Assembly (NCBI RefSeq): GCF_902168135.1 | Contig: NZ_CABHOL010000048.1 | Location: 28,204 to 92,203, forward strand | Direction of reading: 5' to 3' | DNA from: an uncultured Fluviicola sp. | GTDB taxonomy: Bacteria; Bacteroidota; Bacteroidia; Flavobacteriales_D; Crocinitomicaceae | DNA: 64,000 nucleotides | Shown here: in pieces, positions 27,661 to 37,300 of the stretch | Position numbering within the stretch: position 1 is the first letter of the stretch | How the letters are laid out: the number at the start of each line of letters is the position of its first letter | Notes under the pieces: generated by a model | What the model was told of the DNA's origin: nothing | What the model saw: the letters and a program-made list of their open reading frames with translations, nothing else | The model's database searches: none | Position numbers and translations under genes: made by a program

Positions 27661-27984
27661 CCACAATGTACACAAGAATATCTTTATCTATGTGTTTGTA
27701 AACTTCAGTCGTTTTACAATTATGTGCAATAAGAACAGAATTCTTGTGGTCTTAAAATTAAAGGGAACTGAATAAAAATAACCTCGTGCTATTTTTGTGC
27801 CCTATAGCTATCGGGACGGTGCAATCAAACCGCCACACAGCTATTTTAAAAGCCAGTCGTATTTATATTCAATGCAGTTTTACAAATTACTTACTATACG
27901 CAAATCAGGAAAATCCTTGTGGGCTTTACTCCTAAAAGGGGTATAACAAAAAATCTTCGTGATCCTCGTGCGCCTCGCGGTCAA
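27661..27984. other. Gene-free stretch with decayed repeats
   Basis: 324 bp without a credible gene. An inverted repeat CACAAGAAT (27671-27679)/ATTCTTGTG (27740-27748) may help end transcription of the kinase gene. The rest carries short repeat-like words (GGACGGTGCAATCAAACCG; CTCGTGCGCCTCGCGG, cf. R2's GGCGCACC). Confidence 0.4.
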
Positions 27985-28953
27985 TCAAACCGTCACATCG
28001 ATTCGTCCGCATTTAAAATGTCCCTCCGGGCAGATCTTTCCGCCGTGTAATCCACAAGGCCTGCAGATCAAAGCTTCGGTTGTTTCCCGGATCTCACTGT
28101 CATCTGAAAGCGGGCCGAAACCGAAACGCGGAACAGTGGCGCAGAAGAAAGCCGTTACCGGAGCATTTACAGCTGTAGCCATGTGCAGTGGTCCGGAATC
28201 ATTCACAAAACAACGGGCTGCCTTTTCAAACAAAGCACAGGATTCCAACAAATTCAATTTACCGGCCAGGTTATTTTCTTTCGGTAAACCTGCTGCTTCC
28301 AGTATGCGCTGGCACAATTCAAAATCAGCAGGGCCACCCACCAGGTATACATTCCCTTTCTTTTTGAGGTTATTAGCCAGTTCGATCCACTTCTTCTCGG
28401 GAAGCTGTTTCGTGAACCAAACCGAAGCCGGTGCAAGCGTGTAAAAAGGTCCGTGAGTATAAGTTGCAACTTTCGCCCGGTCTTCTTCATCAGAAGGAAA
28501 AACTTCCGGACGAACAAGCGATTTTGCTCCGTGATGTGCAATGCATTCCAGGTTGCGTTCCACCTCGTGCTTCCCCTTGCCTATTTCATGTTTGATCTTG
28601 ATATCGTAACAAAAGGAAAAGGGGTTTTTATCGAAACCAACCTTCTTTCTTGCCTTTGAGAGGAATGTGATAATCCCGGAGCTGCCGAAACGCTGCAGGT
28701 TGATGACCTCATCGTAGCGTTTCGATCTGAAAACAGCGATCAGCCGTTTCATTTCTTTCCATTTCCCTTGCTTTTTATTGAAGGAAAACACTTCATGGAT
28801 TGCCGGATGGTTTTTGAGAATGGTTTCATTGCCCTTCCGCACCAACACATCGATTTCCGCTTCCGGGTGCAGGCGTTTCAACTCACTGATCACAGGGGTT
28901 GCCAGGATGACATCTCCCAAAAAAGCTGTTTGAATGACTAAAAAACGCTGCAT
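27985..28953 (-). CDS. Glycosyltransferase family 9 (LPS heptosyltransferase-like)
   Basis: About 322 residues from ATG 28953 (MQRFLVIQTAFLGDVILATPV); the frame opens 9 codons earlier. The N-terminal motif GDVILATPVISELKRLHP and the C-terminal motif NDSGPLHMATAVNAPVTAFF with GPLSD are those of GT9 heptosyltransferases (WaaF/RfaF type), which transfer sugars from nucleotide donors during lipopolysaccharide core assembly on the cytoplasmic face of the inner membrane. A cysteine cluster at the C-terminus (CRPCGLHGGKICPEGHFKC) is usual in Bacteroidota members. A TACCTTTA box lies 4 nt before the ATG. Confidence 0.88.
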   Translation of the reverse strand: MQRFLVIQTAFLGDVILATPVISELKRLHPEAEIDVLVRKGNETILKNHPAIHEVFSFNKKQGKWKEMKRLIAVFRSKRYDEVINLQRFGSSGIITFLSKARKKVGFDKNPFSFCYDIKIKHEIGKGKHEVERNLECIAHHGAKSLVRPEVFPSDEEDRAKVATYTHGPFYTLAPASVWFTKQLPEKKWIELANNLKKKGNVYLVGGPADFELCQRILEAAGLPKENNLAGKLNLLESCALFEKAARCFVNDSGPLHMATAVNAPVTAFFCATVPRFGFGPLSDDSEIRETTEALICRPCGLHGGKICPEGHFKCGRIDVTV

Positions 28954-28957
28954 GGAG

Positions 28958-28965
28958 TAAAGGTA
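28958..28965 (-). promoter_or_regulatory. Promoter box 4 nt upstream of ATG
   Basis: TACCTTTA on the minus strand, then CTCC, then ATG 28953; supports that start for the glycosyltransferase. Confidence 0.4.
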
Positions 28966-29069
28966 GTAATTTCGCTCCACGTATCCTTTTTTTCACCGCA
29001 AAGGCACAGAGAAAGAAATTAGTATGCTAAAAGTTGATATACTAGAAAAGAAACAGAGGAAATTCACAT

Positions 29070-29447
29070 TCAAATATTATACACTACTCTTCTAAGACCA
29101 TGTTTCAATCTAGTTTCATTGAAATTGATCAACAATCCAAGTTTCAAATTTGTCAATTTCAAATATGTCAGTGTTTGTGCTAAATGTACATCACAAATTT
29201 CTTTCACGGCTTTTAATTCAATAATCACTTTGTCCTCCACAATTAAATCTAATTTGAGACCTGTTTCAAGAAAGAGGTTTTTATAGATTAATGGAACTTC
29301 AACTTGTCGTTCTACTTTCAGTCCAATTTCCTTTAATTCATGATACAAGCATGTTTCATAAATACTTTCAAGAAGTCCGGGACCAAGTTGTGTATGAACT
29401 TCAATAGCTGCTCCAATAATAATGGATGATAATTCGTTTTCACTCAT
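29070..29447 (-). CDS. GxxExxY family protein
   Basis: A 125-residue protein with the family signature G-P-GLLESIYETCLYHEL (residues 24-39) and a PD-(D/E)XK-like core LKLDLIVEDKVIIELKAV (64-81), followed by QTLTYLKLTNLKLGLLINFN. These proteins are common, often multi-copy, in Bacteroidota and environmental bacteria; the biological role is unknown. The nuclease-like D and E-x-K residues (D66, E78, K80) are present. It is a stand-alone gene, flanked by AT-rich DNA and by short CCGCAAAGGCACAGAGAAAG-type words that also surround such genes elsewhere. Confidence 0.85.
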   Translation of the reverse strand: MSENELSSIIIGAAIEVHTQLGPGLLESIYETCLYHELKEIGLKVERQVEVPLIYKNLFLETGLKLDLIVEDKVIIELKAVKEICDVHLAQTLTYLKLTNLKLGLLINFNETRLKHGLRRVVYNI

Positions 29448-29583
29448 CTGAATAGTAGGTATATATTATTATACTAATTAAGATAAGGAAAATTTTTGAA
29501 TTATTCTGATGCAACTTTGCGCTCTTCTTTCTTTGCGGTTAAACTCAAAAAGACTCTTTTTCTTTGCTTGAAACCTTCCGTGC

Positions 29584-30459
29584 CTAGGGTAATCTGAATT
29601 CCAAATCCATCAATCCTATTTCAAAACGGTTCTTCCTGATTTCTTCCAGTTCCTTTTTCGTAAAGTCATTTTTCAACCCAATCTGTGTATTGTAAATCGT
29701 TGGTAATTTATTGTAAAACTGGTGCTGATCTACCCAGTTGGCAAATATCCAGGGCGACATATTCCCGATTCGAACCTCTTGGAGGAAAACCGGTTTCATG
29801 CGTTGGTAGAACGATTCGTTCCCCGCAGTATGAACAAGCACGAACCAAATACTGAACTCCGAGAACTGCAATTTCTTTTCTCCCGGGAAACCGATGTTTC
29901 GCACCATCTTCTCAAGCAGGGCTTCATTGATACGGTTCATCGAATCCAGTTCGGAAATGGCTTTTTGATCATAAGGGCTGTCATTTAATCGAGTCCGGAA
30001 AAACTGGTCCCAATACGTCATGCTGTCGATTATCGCGATCAATGAATCAGCATTTTTAGGCCGGATCTTTGCGGAATTATCGAAACCTTCGTACACCAGT
30101 GCATTTTCAGCCTCCGTGAAACCTTCCATGATCTTACCCGGATCCAATGGAGCAACGTACCAAAGCGTGCGCATGTCAAAGGAAAGGGATGACCAGGAGG
30201 TTTTAAGCGCTTGTGCAGCTAAGGAATTATTTCCCGTCATTTTGTAACAATAAGCCTGTAAACGATAATCTTCACCGTATAGCATTCCGTATTTCTTGTT
30301 CACAGCTTCGAGTTTCTGAAGGCTTTCTGTGTACTTTTTCTCATTAATGGCCATTTCATAAGCCGGGTTGACTTCTTGCTTGTAAGCAATGTGATCGAAA
30401 GATTGTGCCTGTGCACCTGGCACACACAGCAGCATTAAAGAGGCGATTAGTCGTTTCAT
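29584..30459 (-). CDS. Secreted protein, unknown function
   Basis: A 291-residue protein with a signal peptide (MKRLIASLMLLCVPGAQA-Q). The first part (about 25-90) looks like one or two TPR-like helices (KYTESLQKLEAVNKKYGML, YRLQAYCYKMTGNNSLAAQAL). The C-terminal half contains a motif of conserved appearance, FSEFSIWFVLVHTAGNESFY, and KNDFTKKELEEIRKNRFEIG, which I recall from DUF6624-type proteins but cannot verify. Monocistronic on the minus strand. Confidence 0.65.
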   Translation of the reverse strand: MKRLIASLMLLCVPGAQAQSFDHIAYKQEVNPAYEMAINEKKYTESLQKLEAVNKKYGMLYGEDYRLQAYCYKMTGNNSLAAQALKTSWSSLSFDMRTLWYVAPLDPGKIMEGFTEAENALVYEGFDNSAKIRPKNADSLIAIIDSMTYWDQFFRTRLNDSPYDQKAISELDSMNRINEALLEKMVRNIGFPGEKKLQFSEFSIWFVLVHTAGNESFYQRMKPVFLQEVRIGNMSPWIFANWVDQHQFYNKLPTIYNTQIGLKNDFTKKELEEIRKNRFEIGLMDLEFRLP

Positions 30460-30639
30460 AAGGATAATTTTTAGTTTCAGGAATAAGCCAATTTAATGAA
30501 TCTGTTACAAAATAAACCTTAAGTTCCATTAGATAAATAAATCAGCGAATGGATTGAAATGGATTCCGTAGGATGCAGAATCATCAAAAAATCAATTTGG
30601 GTAAACAATTAATCGCATAGCTGCAATTTAAAATTGCGG

Positions 30640-30647
30640 TATATTTG
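30640..30647 (+). promoter_or_regulatory. Promoter box 4 nt upstream of ATG
   Basis: TATATTTG, an exact TAnnTTTG match, followed by ATGG and the ATG at 30652. Confidence 0.5.
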
Positions 30648-30651
30648 ATGG

Positions 30652-31161
30652 ATGTTTTTTCGAAAAAAATATAGCTTCCTTCTAAATCAGAACAAGGACC
30701 TTTTGACCGAATCTTTGAAAGCGGAACAAAACAAAAAACATGTTCTTCCAACCCCCTTTTCAGAATCCGTTTACGAGCTGAAATTTGACTACAACGAATG
30801 GATCGTTTCGTATAAACACACCATACTCCGGGGATTGAAAATCAAACCGGATGCCTATATCCGGCTAACAAACATTTCTGAGAAAATGACAGAAATGAAT
30901 GTCACTTTCAAACTGTCTCCGATCTGGATATTAGCAGGTATTTTCGTTCAGCTGGCATTCGTTGCCGTATGGTTTCTACCCCATAACACTCCGATTACTT
31001 TCATGGGTACGAATCTTGGTTCAGACTGGTTAAATCGTACGGTTATTATTCTATGTAATATAGCACTGTTCAATGGAGTCATTTGGATTGCATTTCTCAT
31101 TGAAACAACCCGTTTGAAGAAAGTCATTGAAAAAATATTCGGAACGGGTCAGGTTGTTTAA
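30652..31161 (+). CDS. Membrane protein, unknown function
   Basis: A 169-residue protein: a soluble basic N-terminal domain (about 1-85, FDYNEWIVSYKHTILRGLKIK) and two membrane helices, about 92-112 (IWILAGIFVQLAFVAVWF) and 129-150 (TVIILCNIALFNGVIWIAF), with a basic tail. No family recognised. Its stop overlaps the stop of the convergent KOW gene by 4 nt. Confidence 0.6.
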   Translation: MFFRKKYSFLLNQNKDLLTESLKAEQNKKHVLPTPFSESVYELKFDYNEWIVSYKHTILRGLKIKPDAYIRLTNISEKMTEMNVTFKLSPIWILAGIFVQLAFVAVWFLPHNTPITFMGTNLGSDWLNRTVIILCNIALFNGVIWIAFLIETTRLKKVIEKIFGTGQVV

Positions 31162-31343
31162 TCAGGTTTCTCTACCCGCACATTCTTTCCCAGCGTTTTA
31201 AACCGCACCCCGTTTTCCTGTACCACAGTAATGGTTAAATGTCCGGTCTTGCTTACATTCAGATCCCGCACAACACCGCTTTTGCCTTTATGTGTACCCG
31301 CTGTGACTGTGCAGAAATCGCCGTCTTTTAAAACTCCTTCCAT
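31158..31343 (-). CDS. Small KOW-motif protein
   Basis: About 61 residues from ATG 31343 (MEGVLKDGDFCTV). The KOW-like core DFCTVTAGTHKGKSGVVRDL resembles the RNA-binding motif of NusG and ribosomal proteins L24/L26, followed by a beta-strand pair (HLTITVVQENGVRFKTL). The frame opens 21 codons earlier, but the shorter start fits the motif. Small stand-alone KOW proteins occur in Bacteroidota; RNA or ribosome binding is inferred from the motif only. Confidence 0.6.
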   Translation of the reverse strand: MEGVLKDGDFCTVTAGTHKGKSGVVRDLNVSKTGHLTITVVQENGVRFKTLGKNVRVEKPD

Positions 31344-31435
31344 AATATGAATAATCCACAGTTTATATCCCGGTAAGTTAGCAAAAAACAAAATCTCAAA
31401 ATTCATTAGTCTATTTCGTTCTTTTATTCAATGCT

Positions 31436-31903
31436 TTACCTGGTTTTTCTGAAATATATATTTTTCTCCTCCTTATCATTCAGATCTGCACTAGTTGCAT
31501 TATCATTCAATAGCGTGTTCTTCTTTATCAAATCCCCCAGGTCTATGCTTTGATCTATCAGGGTATCTAAATTTAAAGTCTTTCCCAAAGGTTTCTCACA
31601 GATCAGTACATTCTCATAAGGTCTCTTTTTGTTATAAACGATTAAAAAGGATTGAATAGGGAATTCAGAAAGGTCATTTATGCAGTCTGCATTTGTAGAT
31701 TCTGTATAATAATTCGATCCGATCTTATAGATGTATTTGTAATGAGTTCCACCTTTTACCGAATAACTATCGTAAACATTGGCAACTCCGATCCGAATAT
31801 TGGTTCCGGATAATGAATCATAATACTTATTACAACTTCTGATACCGAAAAAAAATGCACAAATCAGGATAATAATGATTGAATTAATGTATCTGATAGT
31901 CAT
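31436..31903 (-). CDS. Membrane-anchored or secreted protein, unknown function
   Basis: A 155-residue protein with a hydrophobic N-terminal helix (about 6-22, INSIIIILICAFFFGI) followed by a cysteine (SCNKYYD), which may be a weak lipobox or just a signal anchor. The rest is a small domain with tyrosine-rich beta-strands (YKYIYKIGSNYYTES). Overlaps the upstream gene by 4 nt (ATGA), so the two are probably a translationally coupled pair downstream of the ClC gene. Family unknown; AT-rich. Confidence 0.6.
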   Translation of the reverse strand: MTIRYINSIIIILICAFFFGIRSCNKYYDSLSGTNIRIGVANVYDSYSVKGGTHYKYIYKIGSNYYTESTNADCINDLSEFPIQSFLIVYNKKRPYENVLICEKPLGKTLNLDTLIDQSIDLGDLIKKNTLLNDNATSADLNDKEEKNIYFRKTR

Positions 31904-32478
31904 TTCCCGGCAGCTTTATAAATTTCAATGAAAGCGGAGATCCTATTAGGAAAATACCTGAGCGAAAAAAGTGGCATAATGATTTCTTCCTGTTCTAACT
32001 CTTTTATTATTAAATAATCATATCCATTATTGATGTATTTAAATGTTTGAAATTGATCCCAGGTAAGCAAACGATCTTTTAACCAGATTCCTTCATTTGT
32101 TAAACTAAACAGCACATTATTTTTAAGAGGAATGATCTTATAAAGCAAAAAACTGGTTCCTGCAAGAAAGGTCAAAAATACCAGGAATAAAAAAGGGATG
32201 GTCTTTTTCGATTCCAGGCTGATCAAATCATAAATGGTGATCGACAATAGCACCAGAAAAAGTATGAGGTAAATCAAAACAACTGACCGAGGTTCAATAG
32301 ACTTAATTTCCATTTTTTTGCTAGTGTCAATATCTTTAGCTTCGCCAGGAGAATCAGATATTGTTGTTTTTTTAAGGCTATTCTTAGATGATTTAACATA
32401 CCTGGAAATAAGCTCACGTGCTTCTTGTTCCTTCAACTCTGATATTCTTTTCTCTTCTTCTCTTGTTTCAATGCTCAT
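31900..32478 (-). CDS. Membrane protein, unknown function
   Basis: About 192 residues from ATG 32478 (MSIETREEEKR), one base after the ClC stop (TAG-T-ATG). A charged N-terminal region (about 1-60, RISELKEQEARELISRYVK) precedes two membrane helices, about 66-84 (VVLIYLILFLVLLSITIYDL) and 91-113 (FLFLVFLTFLAGTSFLLY), and a C-terminal domain (NEGIWLKDRLLTWDQFQTFKY) like small PH-type membrane domains. Function unknown. It is probably co-transcribed with the ClC gene and with 31436-31903. Confidence 0.6.
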   Translation of the reverse strand: MSIETREEEKRISELKEQEARELISRYVKSSKNSLKKTTISDSPGEAKDIDTSKKMEIKSIEPRSVVLIYLILFLVLLSITIYDLISLESKKTIPFLFLVFLTFLAGTSFLLYKIIPLKNNVLFSLTNEGIWLKDRLLTWDQFQTFKYINNGYDYLIIKELEQEEIIMPLFSLRYFPNRISAFIEIYKAAGK

Positions 32479-32479
32479 A

Positions 32480-34264
32480 CTACTCCACAATATTCTCCAT
32501 GATCTTTTTCCGGTAGGCTTCCAGCAAACGGTGTTTGGAATAATACCCCATGACCTGGTCGTTATCGATTACCGGCAGGTAGTTCAACTTGGAATGCTCG
32601 AACATTTCCATCACCTGTTCCATAGTATTCCGCGGATTTAAAGAATAACGGATCGGTTCCATGACCAATTCCAGGTGTGTATTGGGATCAGAAGAATAAA
32701 CCGGAAGAATGGTCGGTAAATCATCCAGGTAAATCATCCCGAGCAAGAAACCGTTGTCCGAAACAATCGGGATCAGTGCCTGTTGCGAATATTGCGCAGT
32801 TAAGAACAAGGTTGAAACGGTATCGTCGGGCTTTAACACCACCAGCGTTTCTTCCATGACTTCCTCGCGATCAATGGAAGACAGGACATGCCTATCCTTA
32901 TCCGCACGTACCACATGTCCTTCCTCGGCAAGTTTCACAATGTCCATGGAATGATTGGAATACCGCTTCGAAATAGCAAAACTGATGGAAGAAACAATCA
33001 TCAGCGGAATCATCAACCCGTAACCTCCTGTAATTTCAGCAATTAAGAAAATCGAGGTCAGGGGTGCATGGAACAATCCACTGAGCATACCTGCCATTCC
33101 CACCATGGTGAAATTGGTGATCGGAAGTGAAAGCCCGATGCCTGTCAGGTTCCAGCCGTAAGCAAAAGCAAACCCGGTGTAGCTACCCACAAACAGCGAC
33201 GGTGCGAAGTTTCCGCCGTTCCCCCCCGAACCTAAAGTCAGACCGGTAGCAATGGCTTTCAGGAATACAACTGCTCCGATGAACAAAAGCGGGAACCAGG
33301 ATTGTTTAAAGGACTGAAACAAACTCCCATCCATCAGATCAAACACTTTCTCCCCGGAAAGCGAACGGATACTATCATACCCTTCACCGAATAAGGAAGG
33401 GAATACAAAGATCAGCGCTGACAGCAGTAAAGCTCCGATTATTCCTTTTTGATAAGGTCCCATTTTCCAGTGTTCGATCCAGGTTTCAACCCGGTTAAAA
33501 ACCCTGGAATGATAAACCGCTATAAAACCTGTAAGAACACCCAAAACAATGTAGAAGGGTACGTTTTGCATTTCAAAAGCCGCCATGTCTTTAAAGGACA
33601 ATAAAATGCTTTCGTTCAAAATAGCGCCGGAAAGCAAAGCACCGGAAGCCGATGCAAGCATCAATGGAATGAAGGCTGTAATTCCGACATCAGCCAAAAG
33701 TACTTCCATGGTAAACAAAACACCTGCAATAGGCGCATTGAAAGCCGCTGCAATTCCTGCCGCCACACCACAGGCCAATAACAAAGTACGTTCCTTGGTT
33801 GACAGTTTATAAACCCGAGCATAATTCGACCCGAAAGCAGCCCCGGTAATTGTTACCGGAGATTCCAAACCGGCAGAACCGCCAAAGCCAACTGTCACAG
33901 ACGAAGTAATGACCTGTGCATACATTTGTTTACGCGGAAGAATACTCGACTTCTTATTAATGGCATAAATGATGCGCCAGGTACCTTTCTCCAATCTACC
34001 GTTCAGTAACCTGCGTGTGATGAAAATCGTGAGTACAATCCCGAAAACCGGCAAGATGAAATCAACATATTTAAAGTGCAATTGCTGATTGAGTTCCTTT
34101 GCAAACACCAACACCGCATGTGCAAAGGATTTAAGCGCTACTACAGCCAAACCACAGGATACGCCGACTATTACACTGGATATTAATAAGAATTGGCGGG
34201 GAGTTAAACTGTTTCTCAGAAAGAAAATTCCGCCGTTCAGTTTTCGCAAAAATCGGGATAACAT
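32480..34264 (-). CDS. ClC-type chloride channel/transporter with CBS domains
   Basis: A 594-residue protein. The N-terminal ~430 residues are the ClC core with about 10 or more hydrophobic segments; selectivity-filter motifs GSAGLESPVTITGAAFG (about 128-144, where the Glu corresponds to the gating glutamate) and GSGGNGGNFAPSLFVG (about 345). Two CBS domains follow at about 460-590 (VLKPDDTVSTLFLTA, NPRNTMEQVMEMFEHSKLNYLPVID). ClC proteins move chloride or exchange it for protons; CBS pairs sense nucleotides. Substrate and direction cannot be told. A TATTTTTA box is 4 nt before the ATG. Confidence 0.92.
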   Translation of the reverse strand: MLSRFLRKLNGGIFFLRNSLTPRQFLLISSVIVGVSCGLAVVALKSFAHAVLVFAKELNQQLHFKYVDFILPVFGIVLTIFITRRLLNGRLEKGTWRIIYAINKKSSILPRKQMYAQVITSSVTVGFGGSAGLESPVTITGAAFGSNYARVYKLSTKERTLLLACGVAAGIAAAFNAPIAGVLFTMEVLLADVGITAFIPLMLASASGALLSGAILNESILLSFKDMAAFEMQNVPFYIVLGVLTGFIAVYHSRVFNRVETWIEHWKMGPYQKGIIGALLLSALIFVFPSLFGEGYDSIRSLSGEKVFDLMDGSLFQSFKQSWFPLLFIGAVVFLKAIATGLTLGSGGNGGNFAPSLFVGSYTGFAFAYGWNLTGIGLSLPITNFTMVGMAGMLSGLFHAPLTSIFLIAEITGGYGLMIPLMIVSSISFAISKRYSNHSMDIVKLAEEGHVVRADKDRHVLSSIDREEVMEETLVVLKPDDTVSTLFLTAQYSQQALIPIVSDNGFLLGMIYLDDLPTILPVYSSDPNTHLELVMEPIRYSLNPRNTMEQVMEMFEHSKLNYLPVIDNDQVMGYYSKHRLLEAYRKKIMENIVE

Positions 34265-34268
34265 GCCT

Positions 34269-34276
34269 TAAAAATA
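34269..34276 (-). promoter_or_regulatory. Promoter box 4 nt upstream of ATG
   Basis: TATTTTTA on the minus strand, then AGGC, then ATG 34264 of the ClC gene. Confidence 0.45.
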
Positions 34277-34324
34277 GCACATATAATTCCGAATTCCGAA
34301 TTCCGGGTGCCTAATTTCTCGATT

Positions 34325-37300
34325 TCAATGGATTACCGACACGTTTCCGCGGAAGAAATATTCCTGGTTGTTGCCGTCCACTACTTTCAGCACGTACACA
34401 TAAAGGTTCGGCGCAACCAGTTTCCCGCTTTGCTGATGATGCCCGTCCCAGCCCTGCGCAGGATCATTTGTTTGGAAAACCACCTGTCCCCAACGGTCTA
34501 CAATCGAGAATTCATATTTGGAGACGTCCTGGAAGGAAACAACCGGTATAAAAATCGGGTTTAACCCACCCGGTGTAAAGGCGTTCGGAACATATACCAA
34601 AGGCTGTATAACGGCACAAACCTGGTTCGAAAAACTCAATTCCTGTATCCCGTATTGATTCGTCGATTCTTCGGCAACAACAAAATAACAGACCTTACCG
34701 CTGTGCTCAAATCCTAATTCATCTACCAGGTCTTCGTAAAAACGCTGGTCAGGCGTAACAATTGCTGTTGGCGTGGACGGAAAAACTCCATCTATTCCTC
34801 TGTAGATCTGGTATTGCAGTACACCACCATCGTAATCTCCGTAAGGAGACCAATTCAAATATGTGGACAAGCGGGTTTGATCTTCGGTTACTTTCAGTAA
34901 AATAGTCCGTGCGCGATTGGAAACTTCTCCCAGGTTCCCGCAGCTGTCTACTACAACCGCACGATACGTGTAACTGAAATTGTTCACATCCACATCCGCA
35001 TCCGTTATGGAAAGTGTAGCTGCTGTTGCCGGAACTTCACCCAAAAGATCAAACTGACCGGTTGCCATATTGAACTTCTCAAAACGGACAGCCTGCACAT
35101 TCGACCCTACTGATACTTCATGTCTCAAAACGATTGTATTCTGGTCAACGGTTGCTACCCGCAGGTAATTGATCGCCGGAGCTGTAGGAGCATAGATCAC
35201 AAAAGTCTGTACATTGGAAAAAGCTTCGAAACCATTGGAATTATTAGCCCTTATGGCTACCGAATAATTCTGCAGCGGGATACAATCCAAATTATAAGAC
35301 AGATCGGTAGTTATTTCAACCGGAACCCAAGGCCCCGTTCCTTCTTTGACAAAAACAGTATAACCTGTAAGCCCTGATCCCCAGCCATCATAAGGAGTCC
35401 AGGACAATTCAGCCTGGGAAGTACAACTATTGGTGGAATAACTCAAATACATACTGGTATGCGGTTCTGCTTTTGCAGATGTTTGATGCGTGGGCGGAAC
35501 TGCCGGAGTATAGCAGGAATCAAAAGCGGCAATAGAATACGTTTCCGGTCCGCTAACCGAAATAGCGTGTGTGTAGGTCGTATTCAGTCTTCCCCAAACG
35601 GTATCAATTTCCACGATAAAACCATTCGCATCCTGGTGGTAAACGATGTAACCATAAGTATCCGGTGCATAGTTCACATTCCAGGTAATGACTATATTTC
35701 CGGTCAGTGTATCAACGGAAACACTCGAAATAACTGGGATTTGAGGAGTAATATCATCCTGGAGGTTATCTCCCACAATATTGGAAGACCATTGACAAGT
35801 CGGTGTGGAATAAACTACCTGGTAATTCAGGAAAGCAGAACAAATATCGATGGTATCAATATAATGAGTGGTATTGTATGGAAGCACAGCAATAGATGTC
35901 CATGTCCCGGTTGGGTATTCCCTGTAAATCGTGCAGAAATTATCCATTCCGGGCAGCGGATTCGGCGAAGGAAGGTTCCAATCCAAAACGGCTGTTCCGT
36001 TTGCCGGATTGAAGAGATCCAGATCTACATTCTTTACGGTGTCACTTGACAGTGTTACGTTACAGCCGGATTTTACCTGAATATAATAATCGTTTTCTGC
36101 TCCCGGGGCCGGAACGGTCGCAGTAGTTGTTCCAATCGGGAAATTTCCGATCAAACCGTTCTGCACGGAATACAATTCATAATCCACGAAAGTATTATTC
36201 GGGTCTGAGACCGGGTCCCAGCTAATATTCAGATTCCCGTTCGGAAGTGTAGAAATACAGTTGATAGTTGTTGCCGGAATAATACCCGGATTCTTCACAT
36301 GAATGGTAATCGTTTTGAAAGTCGTTTTCGGGATTTGGCAGAAATTATCCTGCACCCTGAAGACAAATGTGTATGTTTTTTCATCGTCCGTATTTCCGTA
36401 GGCATCGATCAAATGCGCACAATCTGTCTGCCAGGAAAAGTTGGTCGAAGCACCCTGAACTCCCGTAATTACCGGTGATTGATCCAATGTTGCGCAAGGT
36501 GCTACATCACAACCGGTTGTACTGGTGAAATTAGTCCCGAACTGGGAACCGCTCGCTTTCAGGTAATTGCTTTGGGGCGTTCCGTCCTGTAAGAATTCCA
36601 CATCCGTTGCCGTGAGTGTAAAGTTCACCAAAGTTCCTGCATCGACTGTTGTTTCATACAATCCTGCAAAAGGACCGGGAATCACCGGTGCATTATTGGC
36701 AGCCGGACAATTGGTAACAATCAACTGCATTTCCCGCTCAACTTCTGCAATGAGTACTCCATTCCGGAAGGATTGGGCAATGACTTTTACCACAAATCCG
36801 CCGATTGTGAACGAACGAAAGCTCAGATGGCCGTTTTGCGGATCTAAGGTTAGCGGAACGTTCCCGGCATTAAATGTTGCGTCGGGTGTGGGACTAGTGG
36901 CACTAAACCCCGTTTCATAAAGAATAAAGTCCGGATCGACAGGCGGATTGTAGCTTGATCCTTGGATGCGGTCCATAGGAGCTGCGAGCATTGTTACTAC
37001 GGAATCCAGGTCCTCATCAACCGGGTGCATGTTGTATTCGTAATTTTCTCCCGAGCAAAGTACCAGGTAAGGATCTTGCAGGAAGCGCGGGGAATTATCA
37101 CTGCAGACTCCGGCAGCCGCGCCAGGTATGGCATACATGGTTGCGCGGATTGTAACCCCGTAAGTCGTCGGATTTACCAGGTTTGTCACGTTCCCGTTCC
37201 GGGAGAAATTGCTGTAAGTGATGATCCATCCCTGTGCTGGCGGAACACCGGATAAAGTAACCGGATTGGATTGATAAATGATCTTTTCAATCGCCCCGAC